NCBI RefSeq assembly: GCF_900095725.1 | Contig: NZ_FMMP01000020.1 | Coordinates: 1-64,000, forward strand | Length of the DNA: 64,000 bases | Direction of reading: 5' to 3' | Source: Cellulosilyticum sp. I15G10I2 | GTDB taxonomy: Bacteria > Bacillota > Clostridia > Lachnospirales > Cellulosilyticaceae | Part shown: positions 52,723 to 61,470 of the stretch, one piece after another | How positions within the stretch are numbered: the stretch's first letter is position 1 | Layout of the letters: each line of letters starts with the position of its first letter | Translations under genes and position numbers: made by a program | The notes under the pieces: generated by a model | The model's database searches: none | Seen by the model: only the letters and a program-made list of their open reading frames with translations | Told to the model about the DNA's origin: nothing

Positions 52723-53178
52723 ATGGAAGATAAAGCTATAAGGCTGATCAATGTAATTCAAACAGATTTTCCAATAGAAACAAGACCCTATTTAGCTATA
52801 GCGAATGTGCTTGGGATGACAGAAGACGAGGTAATCAGCCTTATTAAACAGCTTAAAGAAACAGGCTATATCCGAAGGCTTGGTGGTATTTTTGACTCTA
52901 GAAGTTTAGGGTACACCAGCAGGTTATGTGCGATGCAGGTAGAAGAAAGCCGGGTTGAAGAAACAGCAAGTATTATTAACAGTTATCAGGGTGTCACACA
53001 TAATTACTTAAGAAATCATCAATATAATATATGGTTTACTTTAATAACACCTTCTGAAATAGATATGGAGCGTATACTTAGTGAAATTAAACATTTATCT
53101 GGAATCAGTGATATTATGGTGTTAGATGCTCTTAAAACATTTAAAATCCGCGTCAATTTTAACTTAGGGGGATCATAG
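52723..53178 (+). CDS. Siroheme decarboxylase subunit, Lrp/AsnC-like (AhbA/AhbB)
   Basis: The 151-residue protein has a winged-helix-like N-terminus (LIKQLKETGYIRRLGGIFDSRSLGYTS) and an AsnC-type ligand domain, the build of AhbA/AhbB and NirD/L/G/H. RRLGGIFDSRSLG is the conserved substrate-site region of siroheme decarboxylases. Despite its fold it is an enzyme subunit and not a regulator in this context. It pairs with the next gene. Confidence 0.87.
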   Translation: MEDKAIRLINVIQTDFPIETRPYLAIANVLGMTEDEVISLIKQLKETGYIRRLGGIFDSRSLGYTSRLCAMQVEESRVEETASIINSYQGVTHNYLRNHQYNIWFTLITPSEIDMERILSEIKHLSGISDIMVLDALKTFKIRVNFNLGGS

Positions 53179-53181
53179 TCC

Positions 53182-53649
53182 ATGGATAAACTCGAAAAAG
53201 CCATTATCAGAAAACTCCAAGAGGACTTACCTCTAGTTAAAGAACCTTATAAACAGCTAGCAAGTGAACTAGGCATTTTGGAACAAGTATTATTAGATAA
53301 AATTAAGGTATTAAAGGAACAGCAAAAGTTACGAAGGATGGGCGCTATTTTGCACCATAGAGCAGCAGGCGTTAAGGCAAATGCTATGGTTGTGTGGCAG
53401 GTGCCAGAAGACCAGATAGCTCAGGTTACAGCATTTATGGTCTCCTTTGAAGAAGTAAGCCACTGTTACCAAAGAGCCCCTTTACCAGATTGGCCTTATA
53501 ATATTTATACGATGATTCATTCAACAGAATTTAAAGCTTGCGAAGCGATTATTAAACACATTGCAGAATTAGTACACCTTAATCATTATGAAATATTATA
53601 CAGTACAAAAGAGCTCAAAAAGAGCAGTATGAAATATTTTCATGAATAA
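53182..53649 (+). CDS. Siroheme decarboxylase subunit, Lrp/AsnC-like (partner)
   Basis: The 155-residue paralogue of the previous protein has LKEQQKLRRMGAILHHRAAGVKANAMVVWQVPE and SHCYQRAPLPDWPYNIYTMIH. The His-rich YQR/WPYN region is typical of the AhbB-like subunit. The two together should decarboxylate siroheme to didecarboxysiroheme. Which one is AhbA and which AhbB cannot be settled by eye. Confidence 0.87.
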   Translation: MDKLEKAIIRKLQEDLPLVKEPYKQLASELGILEQVLLDKIKVLKEQQKLRRMGAILHHRAAGVKANAMVVWQVPEDQIAQVTAFMVSFEEVSHCYQRAPLPDWPYNIYTMIHSTEFKACEAIIKHIAELVHLNHYEILYSTKELKKSSMKYFHE

Positions 53650-53677
53650 TCTAGTAAGTAAAAGGGGATGTATTATT

Positions 53678-54466
53678 ATGAGTAAGAATTCTAAAAACTA
53701 TATATTGCAGGCAGCAATGATTCTAGCCTATATTATGATGATTGTAGTAAATTTGCTAGCTTCACTGCTGCCATTAAACGGCGTTACCACTCAGGAAGTC
53801 GCCGAGAGGTATCCTAATCTTTTTGTACCTGCAGGCATTACATTTGCTATATGGGGCGTTATCTATACGCTATTATTATTATTTGTTATCTATACCGTTT
53901 GTAAGCTTAATCAGCCTAAGGAAGTAGAAAAGCTTGGACTTGTCAAAATAGGGTGGCTCTTTGTAGGAACATGTTTTGCCAATAGTGCTTGGCTTTTTGC
54001 CTGGCATTATGATTATATTTTTATTTCTGTTTTGGTCATGATTCTTTTACTCATTTTATTAATTAAGATTTATTCTAGTATACCTTCAGATCTTACCCGA
54101 TCACAGTATATATTTTTAAAATTACCATTCAGCGTTTATCTTGGTTGGATTACAGTTGCTACAGTAGCCAATATAACAGCTTTTTTAGTTTCTATAGGCT
54201 GGAATGGATTTGGACTTCCTGAAGTATTTTGGACAGTTATTATGATGATGGTAGCTTTGGGGCTTGCGCTCGTTTTTATATGGAAATATCATGATCCAGT
54301 CTATGCACTTGTCATCGCTTGGGCTTTGCTTGGAATTCTTATTAATCATAGAACAGTATATGAAGGGCAGTATGCCGTAGTTCAAATCGCTGCTTATTTT
54401 GGGATAGGAATTATTTTAGCAAATAGTATTTATATGTTGTGGTTAGAAGCAAAAAATGATAAGTAA
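53678..54466 (+). CDS. TspO/MBR-like tryptophan-rich membrane protein
   Basis: The protein of about 262 residues has about seven hydrophobic segments. The motif LFVPAGITFAIWGVIYTLL and a later VNITAFLVS/FWTVIMMM region resemble an enlarged TspO family. Classical TspO proteins are about 160 residues with five segments and bind porphyrins, so a link to the heme genes directly upstream is plausible. The ATG at 53678 with AAAAGGGG is chosen over 53642, which overlaps the previous gene. Confidence 0.65.
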   Translation: MSKNSKNYILQAAMILAYIMMIVVNLLASLLPLNGVTTQEVAERYPNLFVPAGITFAIWGVIYTLLLLFVIYTVCKLNQPKEVEKLGLVKIGWLFVGTCFANSAWLFAWHYDYIFISVLVMILLLILLIKIYSSIPSDLTRSQYIFLKLPFSVYLGWITVATVANITAFLVSIGWNGFGLPEVFWTVIMMMVALGLALVFIWKYHDPVYALVIAWALLGILINHRTVYEGQYAVVQIAAYFGIGIILANSIYMLWLEAKNDK

Positions 54467-54489
54467 TAAGCTGAAAATTACATAGTGTT

Positions 54490-54540
54490 AATATAAATAG
54501 GGGATTCAATGATTAGTTCATTGAATCCCCTATTTATATT
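54490..54540 (+). terminator. Strong hairpin terminator after the heme/TspO operon
   Basis: Two complementary 23-nt arms (54490-54512 and 54518-54540) enclose a 5-nt loop. The stem contains ATAGGGGATTCAATGA. Its right edge touches the -35 box of the next operon. Confidence 0.9.
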
Positions 54541-54573
54541 GACTCGTAATTGGTATTATAATATAATACCAAT
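54539..54573 (+). promoter_or_regulatory. Promoter and operator of the glycyl radical enzyme operon
   Basis: TTGACT (54539-54544) and TATAAT (54562-54567) are spaced by 17 bp. A perfect inverted repeat, ATTGGTATTAT and ATAATACCAAT with a 3-nt centre (54549-54573), covers the -10 box. A bound repressor would block polymerase. The GntR/LacI-type regulator encoded at 57892 in the same operon is the natural candidate. Confidence 0.8.
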
Positions 54574-54609
54574 ATAAGATTTAATTATTTGGGGAAAAGG
54601 GGGACGCAG

Positions 54610-55479
54610 GTGAAAATAAAAGTTTTTCAGAAAGGATTTAACTATTCTCAGGACGGCGCTGGCAATCGTTTGGTATATCATCTGCAGGGATGTAATATGC
54701 ATTGTCCCTGGTGTGCCAATCCAGAGGGGATAGCACCTAATGGTACATTGATGGTTGATGAGCCTTATCTTATTGATACCATATGTCCTTTAAAGGCTAT
54801 CTATCAAAAAAAGATTAACCGAAGTATTTGTAATGTATGTGAGTTAAAGGAATGTATTACGCTGCATAGGACCCGAGGAATACGTCTTTCTTATAAGTTT
54901 TATGAAGCAGATGAAATAATTGAAGAAGCGAAACGAAGTACCCCTCTTTTTTATGACGGTGGAGGCGTTACATTTAGTGGTGGGGAGGCAACCCTTCAGT
55001 TTGAGGCCCTTAAGTTAATACTAAAAAGTTTAAAGGCATCAGGGATACATACTGCCATTGAGACGAATGCGACACACCCAAATCTTGAGAGCCTTTTTCC
55101 TTTTATAGATCAGCTGATTATGGATTTTAAACATTATAACGAGGCGAAACATAGACAGGTAACAGGCCTGTCTAATCACATGATCAAAGAAAATATTAAA
55201 AAAGCCCTAAGCCTTCATCCGAGTGTACTGATACGAATACCTCTTATAAAAGATTTTAATGACGCCAAAAAGGATGCGGAAAACTTCGCGTCATTTTTTA
55301 AGCAATATCAAACACAACGTGTCTCCTTTGAATGTCTGCCTTATCATGAATACGGCAAAGTAAAATGGCAACAGTGTGGCATGGCGTATACGATGCAGGA
55401 TGCTTATATAGATACTAAAACCAGAATTTTATATGAAGAAGTATTTAAAAATAATGATCTTTTAATGATCCAAACCTAG
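54610..55479 (+). CDS. Glycyl radical enzyme activating protein (radical SAM)
   Basis: The protein of about 289 residues installs the glycyl radical on the enzyme encoded next. It has the activase signature GCNMHCPWCANPEG near the N-terminus, then an inserted ferredoxin-like segment with CPLKAIY and CNVCELKEC. VTFSGGEATLQFE and later DFKHYNEAKHRQVTG complete the fold. Only one auxiliary 4Fe-4S cluster seems possible from the cysteines. The GTG at 54610 with AAAGGGGG upstream is chosen over an in-frame TTG at 54589. Confidence 0.92.
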   Translation: MKIKVFQKGFNYSQDGAGNRLVYHLQGCNMHCPWCANPEGIAPNGTLMVDEPYLIDTICPLKAIYQKKINRSICNVCELKECITLHRTRGIRLSYKFYEADEIIEEAKRSTPLFYDGGGVTFSGGEATLQFEALKLILKSLKASGIHTAIETNATHPNLESLFPFIDQLIMDFKHYNEAKHRQVTGLSNHMIKENIKKALSLHPSVLIRIPLIKDFNDAKKDAENFASFFKQYQTQRVSFECLPYHEYGKVKWQQCGMAYTMQDAYIDTKTRILYEEVFKNNDLLMIQT

Positions 55480-55491
55480 GGAGGGGAAATA

Positions 55492-57879
55492 ATGAGTATT
55501 GAAATGCTTTATACAAAAAATGAATTGCATGAAATGGCAGTCAATCTTTTTGAAGAAGAAAGAAAGCGTAAGAGACTGGATGGATGGTTTATAGCTAAAG
55601 AAACAGCTAAGAAGTGTGATGAGAAATACAGCAGTCTAAGTCCTGCACTTAAAGCTGCTTATACACTTAGGGAGATCATCCGTGAGATGCCAATTACTAT
55701 CAGTGAACATGCTATTTTTGCTGGCACTCAAAACGATGCCTTTGCAAGATCTTATGCCCTTATTAATCCTACATTTAAAGTAGATTCTTTTACTGGATAT
55801 TGTGATCCAACCAGTGTATTTAATGATATTGAGCCCAGTGAAACGATCCAAAAGGAACGTATTGAATCTCTAAGAAATTATACAAAAACCACACCGTATG
55901 TTAAAAGGCTAAAAGAAACTTATGAAAAAGTAGAAGAAAGCACATCTGAGGCTATCTTTTTTATCGAGCAAGTGACAGGACACTTGATACCTGATTTTCA
56001 AACAGCTCTTTCAAAAGGTGTGGAAGGACTTAAGGCGCATATTGATAATCAGCTTGTTAGTGGGTGTGAAGCATCAAAAAAAGAGTATTACCAGGCAATG
56101 ACGGTTACTTTAGATGCGGTTTTATTACTGGCTGAGCGTTATGCTAAATGTGCAAAAGAGCTGCAAAAGGAAGCAGACGGAAAAAGAAAAATAGCACTTA
56201 TTCTTATAGAAGAAACACTTCTAAGGGTGCCTTATAAAGGTGCGCGTAACCTTTATGAGGCCATACAGTCTTTTATATTATTATGGGAAGTCATGTGTCT
56301 TGAGCAGGCTCCCAATCCTTTTGCTTTTTCGGTAGGCAATGCGGATCGTATTTTTGAACCTTATCGTATGACAGAGCATTTAAACCGTAATATGAGTTCA
56401 GCGCTATTTAAACACTTTCTTGTGTTTTTTAATGTAGGAGACAGAAGCTGGGCCATTTCACAAAACATTATGGTTGGCGGCAAATCAAGTAAAGGCGGAG
56501 ATCTTACAAGCGAATCAACCTACGCCCTTTTAGAGGCCTTCTATGAACTTAATCTGCCCCAGCCTATTTTATCCGTTAAGCTTCACCGGAAAACACCAGA
56601 TGCCTTGTACAGAGCGCTTGGAAAATTTTTCTTTACAGAAGGGGTGCTTACACCGTCACTGTTTAACGATGATTCACTCTTTGAAGTGCTTTTTGGGAGC
56701 GGCATTGAAAAAGATGACTTGGAAAATTATGCCATAGCTGGCTGCCAAGAACCTCTGATTATGGGTAAAGATAATGGGAATACAACAAATAGCTGGCTGA
56801 ATTTAGCTAAGGTACTGGAACTTACTCTTAATAATGGAGAATCTTTAATAACAGGGAAGTCTATTGGCCTTAAATATGAAGAGCTGGGATTAGAGTCTAA
56901 AGATCCACTGCATGTTCTAAGAAATATAAGATCGGCTTTTTATAAACATTTAGAAGTCTTTATAAATAAGATGACAAAAGCGGCTAATGAGGCCTCAGAG
57001 GCAGTGGCGCTGCTGCCAGTTCCTTTTTTATCAGCCTTTATGGGAGGTCTTGATTCTGGAGTTGATCTAAGAGATACAAAGGCCCAAGGGACCAAATACA
57101 ATGGCAGTGGCTGTCTTATTCATGGGCTTTCAGTTGTAGCAGATTCTTTTGTAGCTATAGATGTACTTTTAGAAGAAAGACCAGAAGATGCGGGCAGACT
57201 CATACAAGCCCTTAAGACGAATTTTGAACAGGATGAAGAACTTCAGCAGTATTTGCAAACCGCCCCAAAGTATGGGAATAATACTTTGAATGTTGATCAG
57301 GAGGCGAGAGAAATCGCAGTTAAGGTAAGTGATATGATCAAAGGCAAAAAGAATTATCTTGGCAATGCGTATCGCCCGGATTTTAGTACCCCATCTACCC
57401 ATCTGCTTTATGGACATTGGGTAGGAGCTACGCCAGATGGCAGAAGGTCAAGAGAGATGCTTGGCTATGGTATCGACCCACTATATGGAGAGGCCGAGTC
57501 TGGGATGGGTTTTAGGATTTTATCAGCTATGCATCTGCCCTTTGAAAAAATGAACGGCGGATATGCATCACACTTTGGGATTGATCCAGGTTACTTTAAG
57601 TCTGAAAGTTTTGAGGAAAAAGGATTGGAGTTCCGTAATAAAGTGATTGCACCACTTTTTTTCAATACAGAGAATATATATTTAGCACCCTTTTATCTTT
57701 ATGTGAATGTTAATACACCGGAACGCTTGATTAAGGTACTTGAAAATCCTAAGAAGTATGCACCAAGCGGTGTTTATATTATGCGTATTCATGGAACATT
57801 TGTAAATTTTCTAGATTTATCACCAGAAATACAGCAAGATATTATCAAAAGGCTTGACTTAAAGTCTACAAAGTTATAG
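55492..57879 (+). CDS. Glycyl radical enzyme of unknown substrate
   Basis: The 795-residue protein is a pyruvate-formate-lyase/glycerol-dehydratase superfamily enzyme. It has the catalytic cysteine motif GCQEP (Cys418, Glu420), as in dehydratases, lyases and CutC-type enzymes, and the radical glycine Gly768, 27 residues from the end. The glycyl loop reads RIHGTFVNF where most families have RV-G-Y/F, so it is divergent. Length is close to glycerol dehydratase (about 787). The Cys-x-Glu pair favours C-O, C-N or C-S cleavage chemistry over formate lyase, which has two adjacent cysteines. The sugar kinase and epimerase-like genes in the operon suggest a carbohydrate or polyol substrate. No known subfamily can be assigned. 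Confidence 0.9.
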   Translation: MSIEMLYTKNELHEMAVNLFEEERKRKRLDGWFIAKETAKKCDEKYSSLSPALKAAYTLREIIREMPITISEHAIFAGTQNDAFARSYALINPTFKVDSFTGYCDPTSVFNDIEPSETIQKERIESLRNYTKTTPYVKRLKETYEKVEESTSEAIFFIEQVTGHLIPDFQTALSKGVEGLKAHIDNQLVSGCEASKKEYYQAMTVTLDAVLLLAERYAKCAKELQKEADGKRKIALILIEETLLRVPYKGARNLYEAIQSFILLWEVMCLEQAPNPFAFSVGNADRIFEPYRMTEHLNRNMSSALFKHFLVFFNVGDRSWAISQNIMVGGKSSKGGDLTSESTYALLEAFYELNLPQPILSVKLHRKTPDALYRALGKFFFTEGVLTPSLFNDDSLFEVLFGSGIEKDDLENYAIAGCQEPLIMGKDNGNTTNSWLNLAKVLELTLNNGESLITGKSIGLKYEELGLESKDPLHVLRNIRSAFYKHLEVFINKMTKAANEASEAVALLPVPFLSAFMGGLDSGVDLRDTKAQGTKYNGSGCLIHGLSVVADSFVAIDVLLEERPEDAGRLIQALKTNFEQDEELQQYLQTAPKYGNNTLNVDQEAREIAVKVSDMIKGKKNYLGNAYRPDFSTPSTHLLYGHWVGATPDGRRSREMLGYGIDPLYGEAESGMGFRILSAMHLPFEKMNGGYASHFGIDPGYFKSESFEEKGLEFRNKVIAPLFFNTENIYLAPFYLYVNVNTPERLIKVLENPKKYAPSGVYIMRIHGTFVNFLDLSPEIQQDIIKRLDLKSTKL

Positions 57880-57891
57880 GAAGGGTTCATC

Positions 57892-58923
57892 ATGGAAAAT
57901 GACAGTCTTTATTTAGCTTTAAAAAATAAACTTTGCGAAAGCATTTATAGAGGCGTTTATCAAGATGGGGAGAATATTCCGCCAGAACGTACATTATCAG
58001 AAAACCTTGGTGTAAGTCGTGTGACTGTACGTAAAGCGCTCACCTTATTAGAAAAAGACGGCATTATCGAAAGAGTGCAAGGAAGCGGTACACTTGTTAA
58101 GCTCAAACAGACAGGTTATAAAGGAACTTTAGATATTATAGCATTACTCGCACCTGCGACCAATCCTTTCTTTGCAGCTTTTATAGATGATTTTCAAAAA
58201 AATGCAGATAAAAATGATTCCTTAGTTCTTTTTATGCAAAATCCAAAACACTCAAATGTAGAAGACAGTCTTTTTAAACTTTTTCAAAAGAATATACGTA
58301 ATGTTGTAGTGTGGCTAGAGGATTTACAGGTAGATTATGAACTTATTAGAAGGCTTCGTGGGCTTGGTATGAACATTGTTTTTTTTGATATGAGTGAACC
58401 ATCGCCTTATGCTGATTGCGTACTGCTTGATAATCAAGATGCCATTAAGATGCTTTGTCAGAGTCTTATCCAAAAAGGGGCCGTAGAGCTGACTTATGTA
58501 GGGTGGGATAACCTTCAGCTTTCAAGTGTGAGAGAAAGAGAGCGAGCATTTAAAACATTTTCGGGAGGCTGTGCAAAGGTATTTCATGTACCACGGAAAG
58601 AACGAGACTCTATTCAAAGACTTATGGGAGAAATTACAGAGCAGATTAAAGCAGAAAAGATATGGCAAAATGCCTTTATATGCGGAGACGGGGATCTAGG
58701 TGTTGCACTAAAAAAAGCTTTTTTAGTGCAAGGTATCAGAAGTGACCTTATAGCATCAGTTGATGATTCAGAAGAGGCGAAGCTTCTTACACTAAGTGTT
58801 TACCGACAATCATTCCAAGAGCTTTCCCAGAAGGTTTATGAGTGTCTTTTAAAACAAAATAGAAAAGCTAAGGCATGGAAAGCGAAGGTTTATGCTGTAA
58901 AAGGAGAATTAATAGAGAGGTGA
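57892..58923 (+). CDS. GntR-LacI hybrid transcriptional regulator (AraR-like build)
   Basis: The 343-residue protein has an N-terminal GntR winged helix (residues about 8-75: IPPERTLSENLGVSRVTVRKALTLLEKDGIIERVQGSGTLV). A LacI-type sugar-sensing domain follows (ALLAPATNPFFAAFIDDFQ, VVVWLEDLQ, LLDNQDAIKM, TYVGWDN, AFICGDGDLGVALKKAF). This build occurs in AraR and similar sugar-responsive repressors. It lies inside the glycyl radical operon, and the inverted repeat over the operon promoter is its likely operator. The inducer is probably a sugar-like ligand. Confidence 0.9.
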   Translation: MENDSLYLALKNKLCESIYRGVYQDGENIPPERTLSENLGVSRVTVRKALTLLEKDGIIERVQGSGTLVKLKQTGYKGTLDIIALLAPATNPFFAAFIDDFQKNADKNDSLVLFMQNPKHSNVEDSLFKLFQKNIRNVVVWLEDLQVDYELIRRLRGLGMNIVFFDMSEPSPYADCVLLDNQDAIKMLCQSLIQKGAVELTYVGWDNLQLSSVRERERAFKTFSGGCAKVFHVPRKERDSIQRLMGEITEQIKAEKIWQNAFICGDGDLGVALKKAFLVQGIRSDLIASVDDSEEAKLLTLSVYRQSFQELSQKVYECLLKQNRKAKAWKAKVYAVKGELIER

Positions 58924-58926
58924 AAG

Positions 58927-60297
58927 ATGAATAGGGGACTTGCAATAGGAATAGATATTGGTACAACAACCATTTGTATGATTGTATTAGATGCTGCAAC
59001 GGGCGAAATCTTAAAAACGTTGACCAAACAGAATGATGCTGGGATAAAAGGTCAATATGCTTGGGAAAAGCTCCAAGATGCATCAGTTATTATGGCGCAG
59101 ATAGAGCAAATGCTCTTGGAAGTTCATACGCACTATGCAGATATTATGTGCATAGGATTAACAGGGCAGATGCATGGTATTGTTTATATTGATGAAAAGG
59201 GGATGGCAGTAAGTCCGCTTTTTACTTGGCAAGACGGCAGAGGTAATCTTGAATATCAGAAAGGGCTAAGTTACGCGGATCATTTATCTCAAATAACAGG
59301 GTATAAGTTGGCGGCAGGATTTGGGGCGGTTACGCACTTTTATAATACGATTAATAAACAAGTGCCTGCAGCAGCCAAAAATCTTTGTACCATTATGGAT
59401 TATGCTGCAATGAGACTTTCTAATGCAGCAAAGCCTGTAATACACCCCTCAAACGCTGCAAGTATTGGCTTATTCGATATAAAAAGGAATCAATTTAATA
59501 CTCAGGCTATTGATGCTGCTGGGTTAGATAAAACTTTCTTCCCAGCTGTTTCAAAGAGTATACAACTTATGGAGGCAACTACACTGAATACGCCTATTAG
59601 TGTTGGGATAGGAGATAATCAAGCAAGTTTTATAGGTGCTGTAAAAAGTAGTGAGGATTGTCTGCTTGTAAACATTGGGACATCAAGTCAGCTTTCAGTT
59701 TATAGTGGTTATTTTAAAGAAAGCTCTAAGCTCGAAACTAGACCGCTTATAGATCAAGACTTTATTTTAGTAGGTGCCCCTTTATGCGGAGGCAGGGCTT
59801 ATGCATTACTGGAGCATTTTTTTAGAGAAATCGTTGAGTTAGCAACAGGCAAAGAAGCTTCCAATCTATATGATATTATGGAAAAGTTAGCATATAGTTT
59901 TGAAACAATAGAAGAACCACTTGAAATAGCAACGCAGTTTTGCGGTACTCGAGATAATCCGAGCTTAAGAGGGACAATTGGGCGTCTTGGGACTGAGAAT
60001 TTTACAGCCAAGCATTTTACTATAGGCGTACTTCAAGGTATGGCAGGTGAACTTTATGAATTGTATTTGGCAGCACAAAAAGAACTAGATGTGCTTCCAA
60101 AAACTTTGGTGGGTTCGGGGAATGGGCTGCGTATGAATAAGCCTTTGCAACAGATGATTGCAAAGGTCTTTAATAGAGAAGTTAAAATACCAGCTCATAA
60201 GGAAGAAGCAAGTTATGGGGCAGCACTTTTTGCACTTGTAGGTACTGGGGCTTTTGAGAGCTTGAAAGAGGCACAAGGGCTTATCCGTTATCTATAG
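58927..60297 (+). CDS. FGGY carbohydrate kinase, sedoheptulokinase-like
   Basis: The 456-residue kinase has AIGIDIGTTTICMIVLD, GLTGQMHGIVYID, the DGRGN segment after FTWQ, VGIGDNQASFIGAV, LVNIGTSSQLSVYS and LVGSGNGLRMNKPLQQMIAKVF. It is shorter than xylulokinase and closer to the sedoheptulokinase branch (FGGY_SHK) by the SPLFTWQDGRG pattern. It should phosphorylate a ketose-like substrate or product of the glycyl radical pathway. The gene starts 3 bp after the regulator stop. Confidence 0.82.
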   Translation: MNRGLAIGIDIGTTTICMIVLDAATGEILKTLTKQNDAGIKGQYAWEKLQDASVIMAQIEQMLLEVHTHYADIMCIGLTGQMHGIVYIDEKGMAVSPLFTWQDGRGNLEYQKGLSYADHLSQITGYKLAAGFGAVTHFYNTINKQVPAAAKNLCTIMDYAAMRLSNAAKPVIHPSNAASIGLFDIKRNQFNTQAIDAAGLDKTFFPAVSKSIQLMEATTLNTPISVGIGDNQASFIGAVKSSEDCLLVNIGTSSQLSVYSGYFKESSKLETRPLIDQDFILVGAPLCGGRAYALLEHFFREIVELATGKEASNLYDIMEKLAYSFETIEEPLEIATQFCGTRDNPSLRGTIGRLGTENFTAKHFTIGVLQGMAGELYELYLAAQKELDVLPKTLVGSGNGLRMNKPLQQMIAKVFNREVKIPAHKEEASYGAALFALVGTGAFESLKEAQGLIRYL

Positions 60298-60381
60298 TTT
60301 ATTAACTGATTTAAAGTTGAGAAAGGATAGTTATAAAATTATTAAATGCTTTATTGTATATATACTAAGGAGGAAAAAATA

Positions 60382-61455
60382 ATGCCTAAAATATATGATC
60401 AAGAAATCCGAAAGCAAGAGCTATTAAAGAAAGTGGGAAATATCAGGCAAGTTGCAGCTATAACGCCCTATGAAATGAGCGAGGGCAGGGCCAAGGGGAT
60501 TAAAGCTTTTGATGTTTCAACAGGCGGGGGATTAGACTTTACTGTACTTGAAAGTAAGTGTCTAGATCTTTTGAACATGAAGTTTAAAGGTATTAATCTT
60601 GGATTTTTATCAAAACCGGGTGTAAGCGGGCCCGAATATTTTAATCCTGTCCAGGGTGAATTTTTAAGATATTTTCAAGGGGGGATGCTTTATACTTGTG
60701 GACTCTCAAATATTGGTATTGCCTGTGAGGACATGGGAGATACACATAGTATTCATGGACGCATCTCTCATACACCTGCTGAATGGGTTAGTGTTGTCTC
60801 TCGGTGGGAAGACGAGGAATATGTAATGAAGATCTCCGGTGAAATGCGGGAGGCGGCTCATTTTAAAGAAAACCTTGTTTTAAAAAGAGAGATAGCAACC
60901 AAACTTGGTTCAAAAGCTGTACAGATCCGAGATGTTGTAGAAAACGAAGGACAAGAAGCGCAGCCTGTTATGCTTTTATATCATTTTAATTTTGGGTATC
61001 CGCTACTTGATGAAAATACGCGAGTGGTTGTACCAGAACATAAACTCATACCGCGAACCGAGATAGCAAAAGAAAATAGGGATGAGTTTGAAAACATAAG
61101 TGGGCCTATTGATCAGTTTAGTGAGCATGTATTTTATATAGAAAGTGTAGCTGATGACACCTGTAATACCTATGCTGCACTTATTAATGACAGACTAGAT
61201 TTAGGTGTCTATGTAAAGTATAATGTAGAGCAGCTCCCTATCCTTGTGGAATGGAAGTCTATGGCTTCGGGAGATTATGCACTTGGCCTTGAGCCAGGCA
61301 ATCATTATTTAGAAGGAAGAGATGTAGAAAGAAACAATGGCACACTAAAGACCTTAGCCCCTTTTGACAAGATGATATTTGAGGTAGAAATAGGCGTGTT
61401 GGAGGGAAAAGTGGAGATTGATACTTTTGTGGAAAAAATAAAAGGGTTAAAGTAA
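60382..61455 (+). CDS. DUF4432 family aldose-1-epimerase-like protein
   Basis: The protein of about 357 residues has a galactose-mutarotase-like beta-sandwich pattern with GGGLDFTVLESKCLDLLNMKFKGINLGFLSKPG, DTHSIHGRISHTPAEW and LLYHFNFGYPLLDEN. The family (DUF4432) is uncharacterised but usually sits in sugar catabolic operons. It may interconvert anomers or epimers of the sugar handled here. The ATG at 60382 has AAGGAGGA upstream. An in-frame ATG at 60346 lacks one. Confidence 0.82.
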   Translation: MPKIYDQEIRKQELLKKVGNIRQVAAITPYEMSEGRAKGIKAFDVSTGGGLDFTVLESKCLDLLNMKFKGINLGFLSKPGVSGPEYFNPVQGEFLRYFQGGMLYTCGLSNIGIACEDMGDTHSIHGRISHTPAEWVSVVSRWEDEEYVMKISGEMREAAHFKENLVLKREIATKLGSKAVQIRDVVENEGQEAQPVMLLYHFNFGYPLLDENTRVVVPEHKLIPRTEIAKENRDEFENISGPIDQFSEHVFYIESVADDTCNTYAALINDRLDLGVYVKYNVEQLPILVEWKSMASGDYALGLEPGNHYLEGRDVERNNGTLKTLAPFDKMIFEVEIGVLEGKVEIDTFVEKIKGLK

Positions 61456-61470
61456 TGTAATTGCTAAATG

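Noticed and set aside
12409-60297. Assigning both FGGY kinases as xylulokinase
   Set aside because: The second kinase (58927-60297) is shorter and its substrate-site pattern is closer to sedoheptulokinases, so only the first was named xylB.
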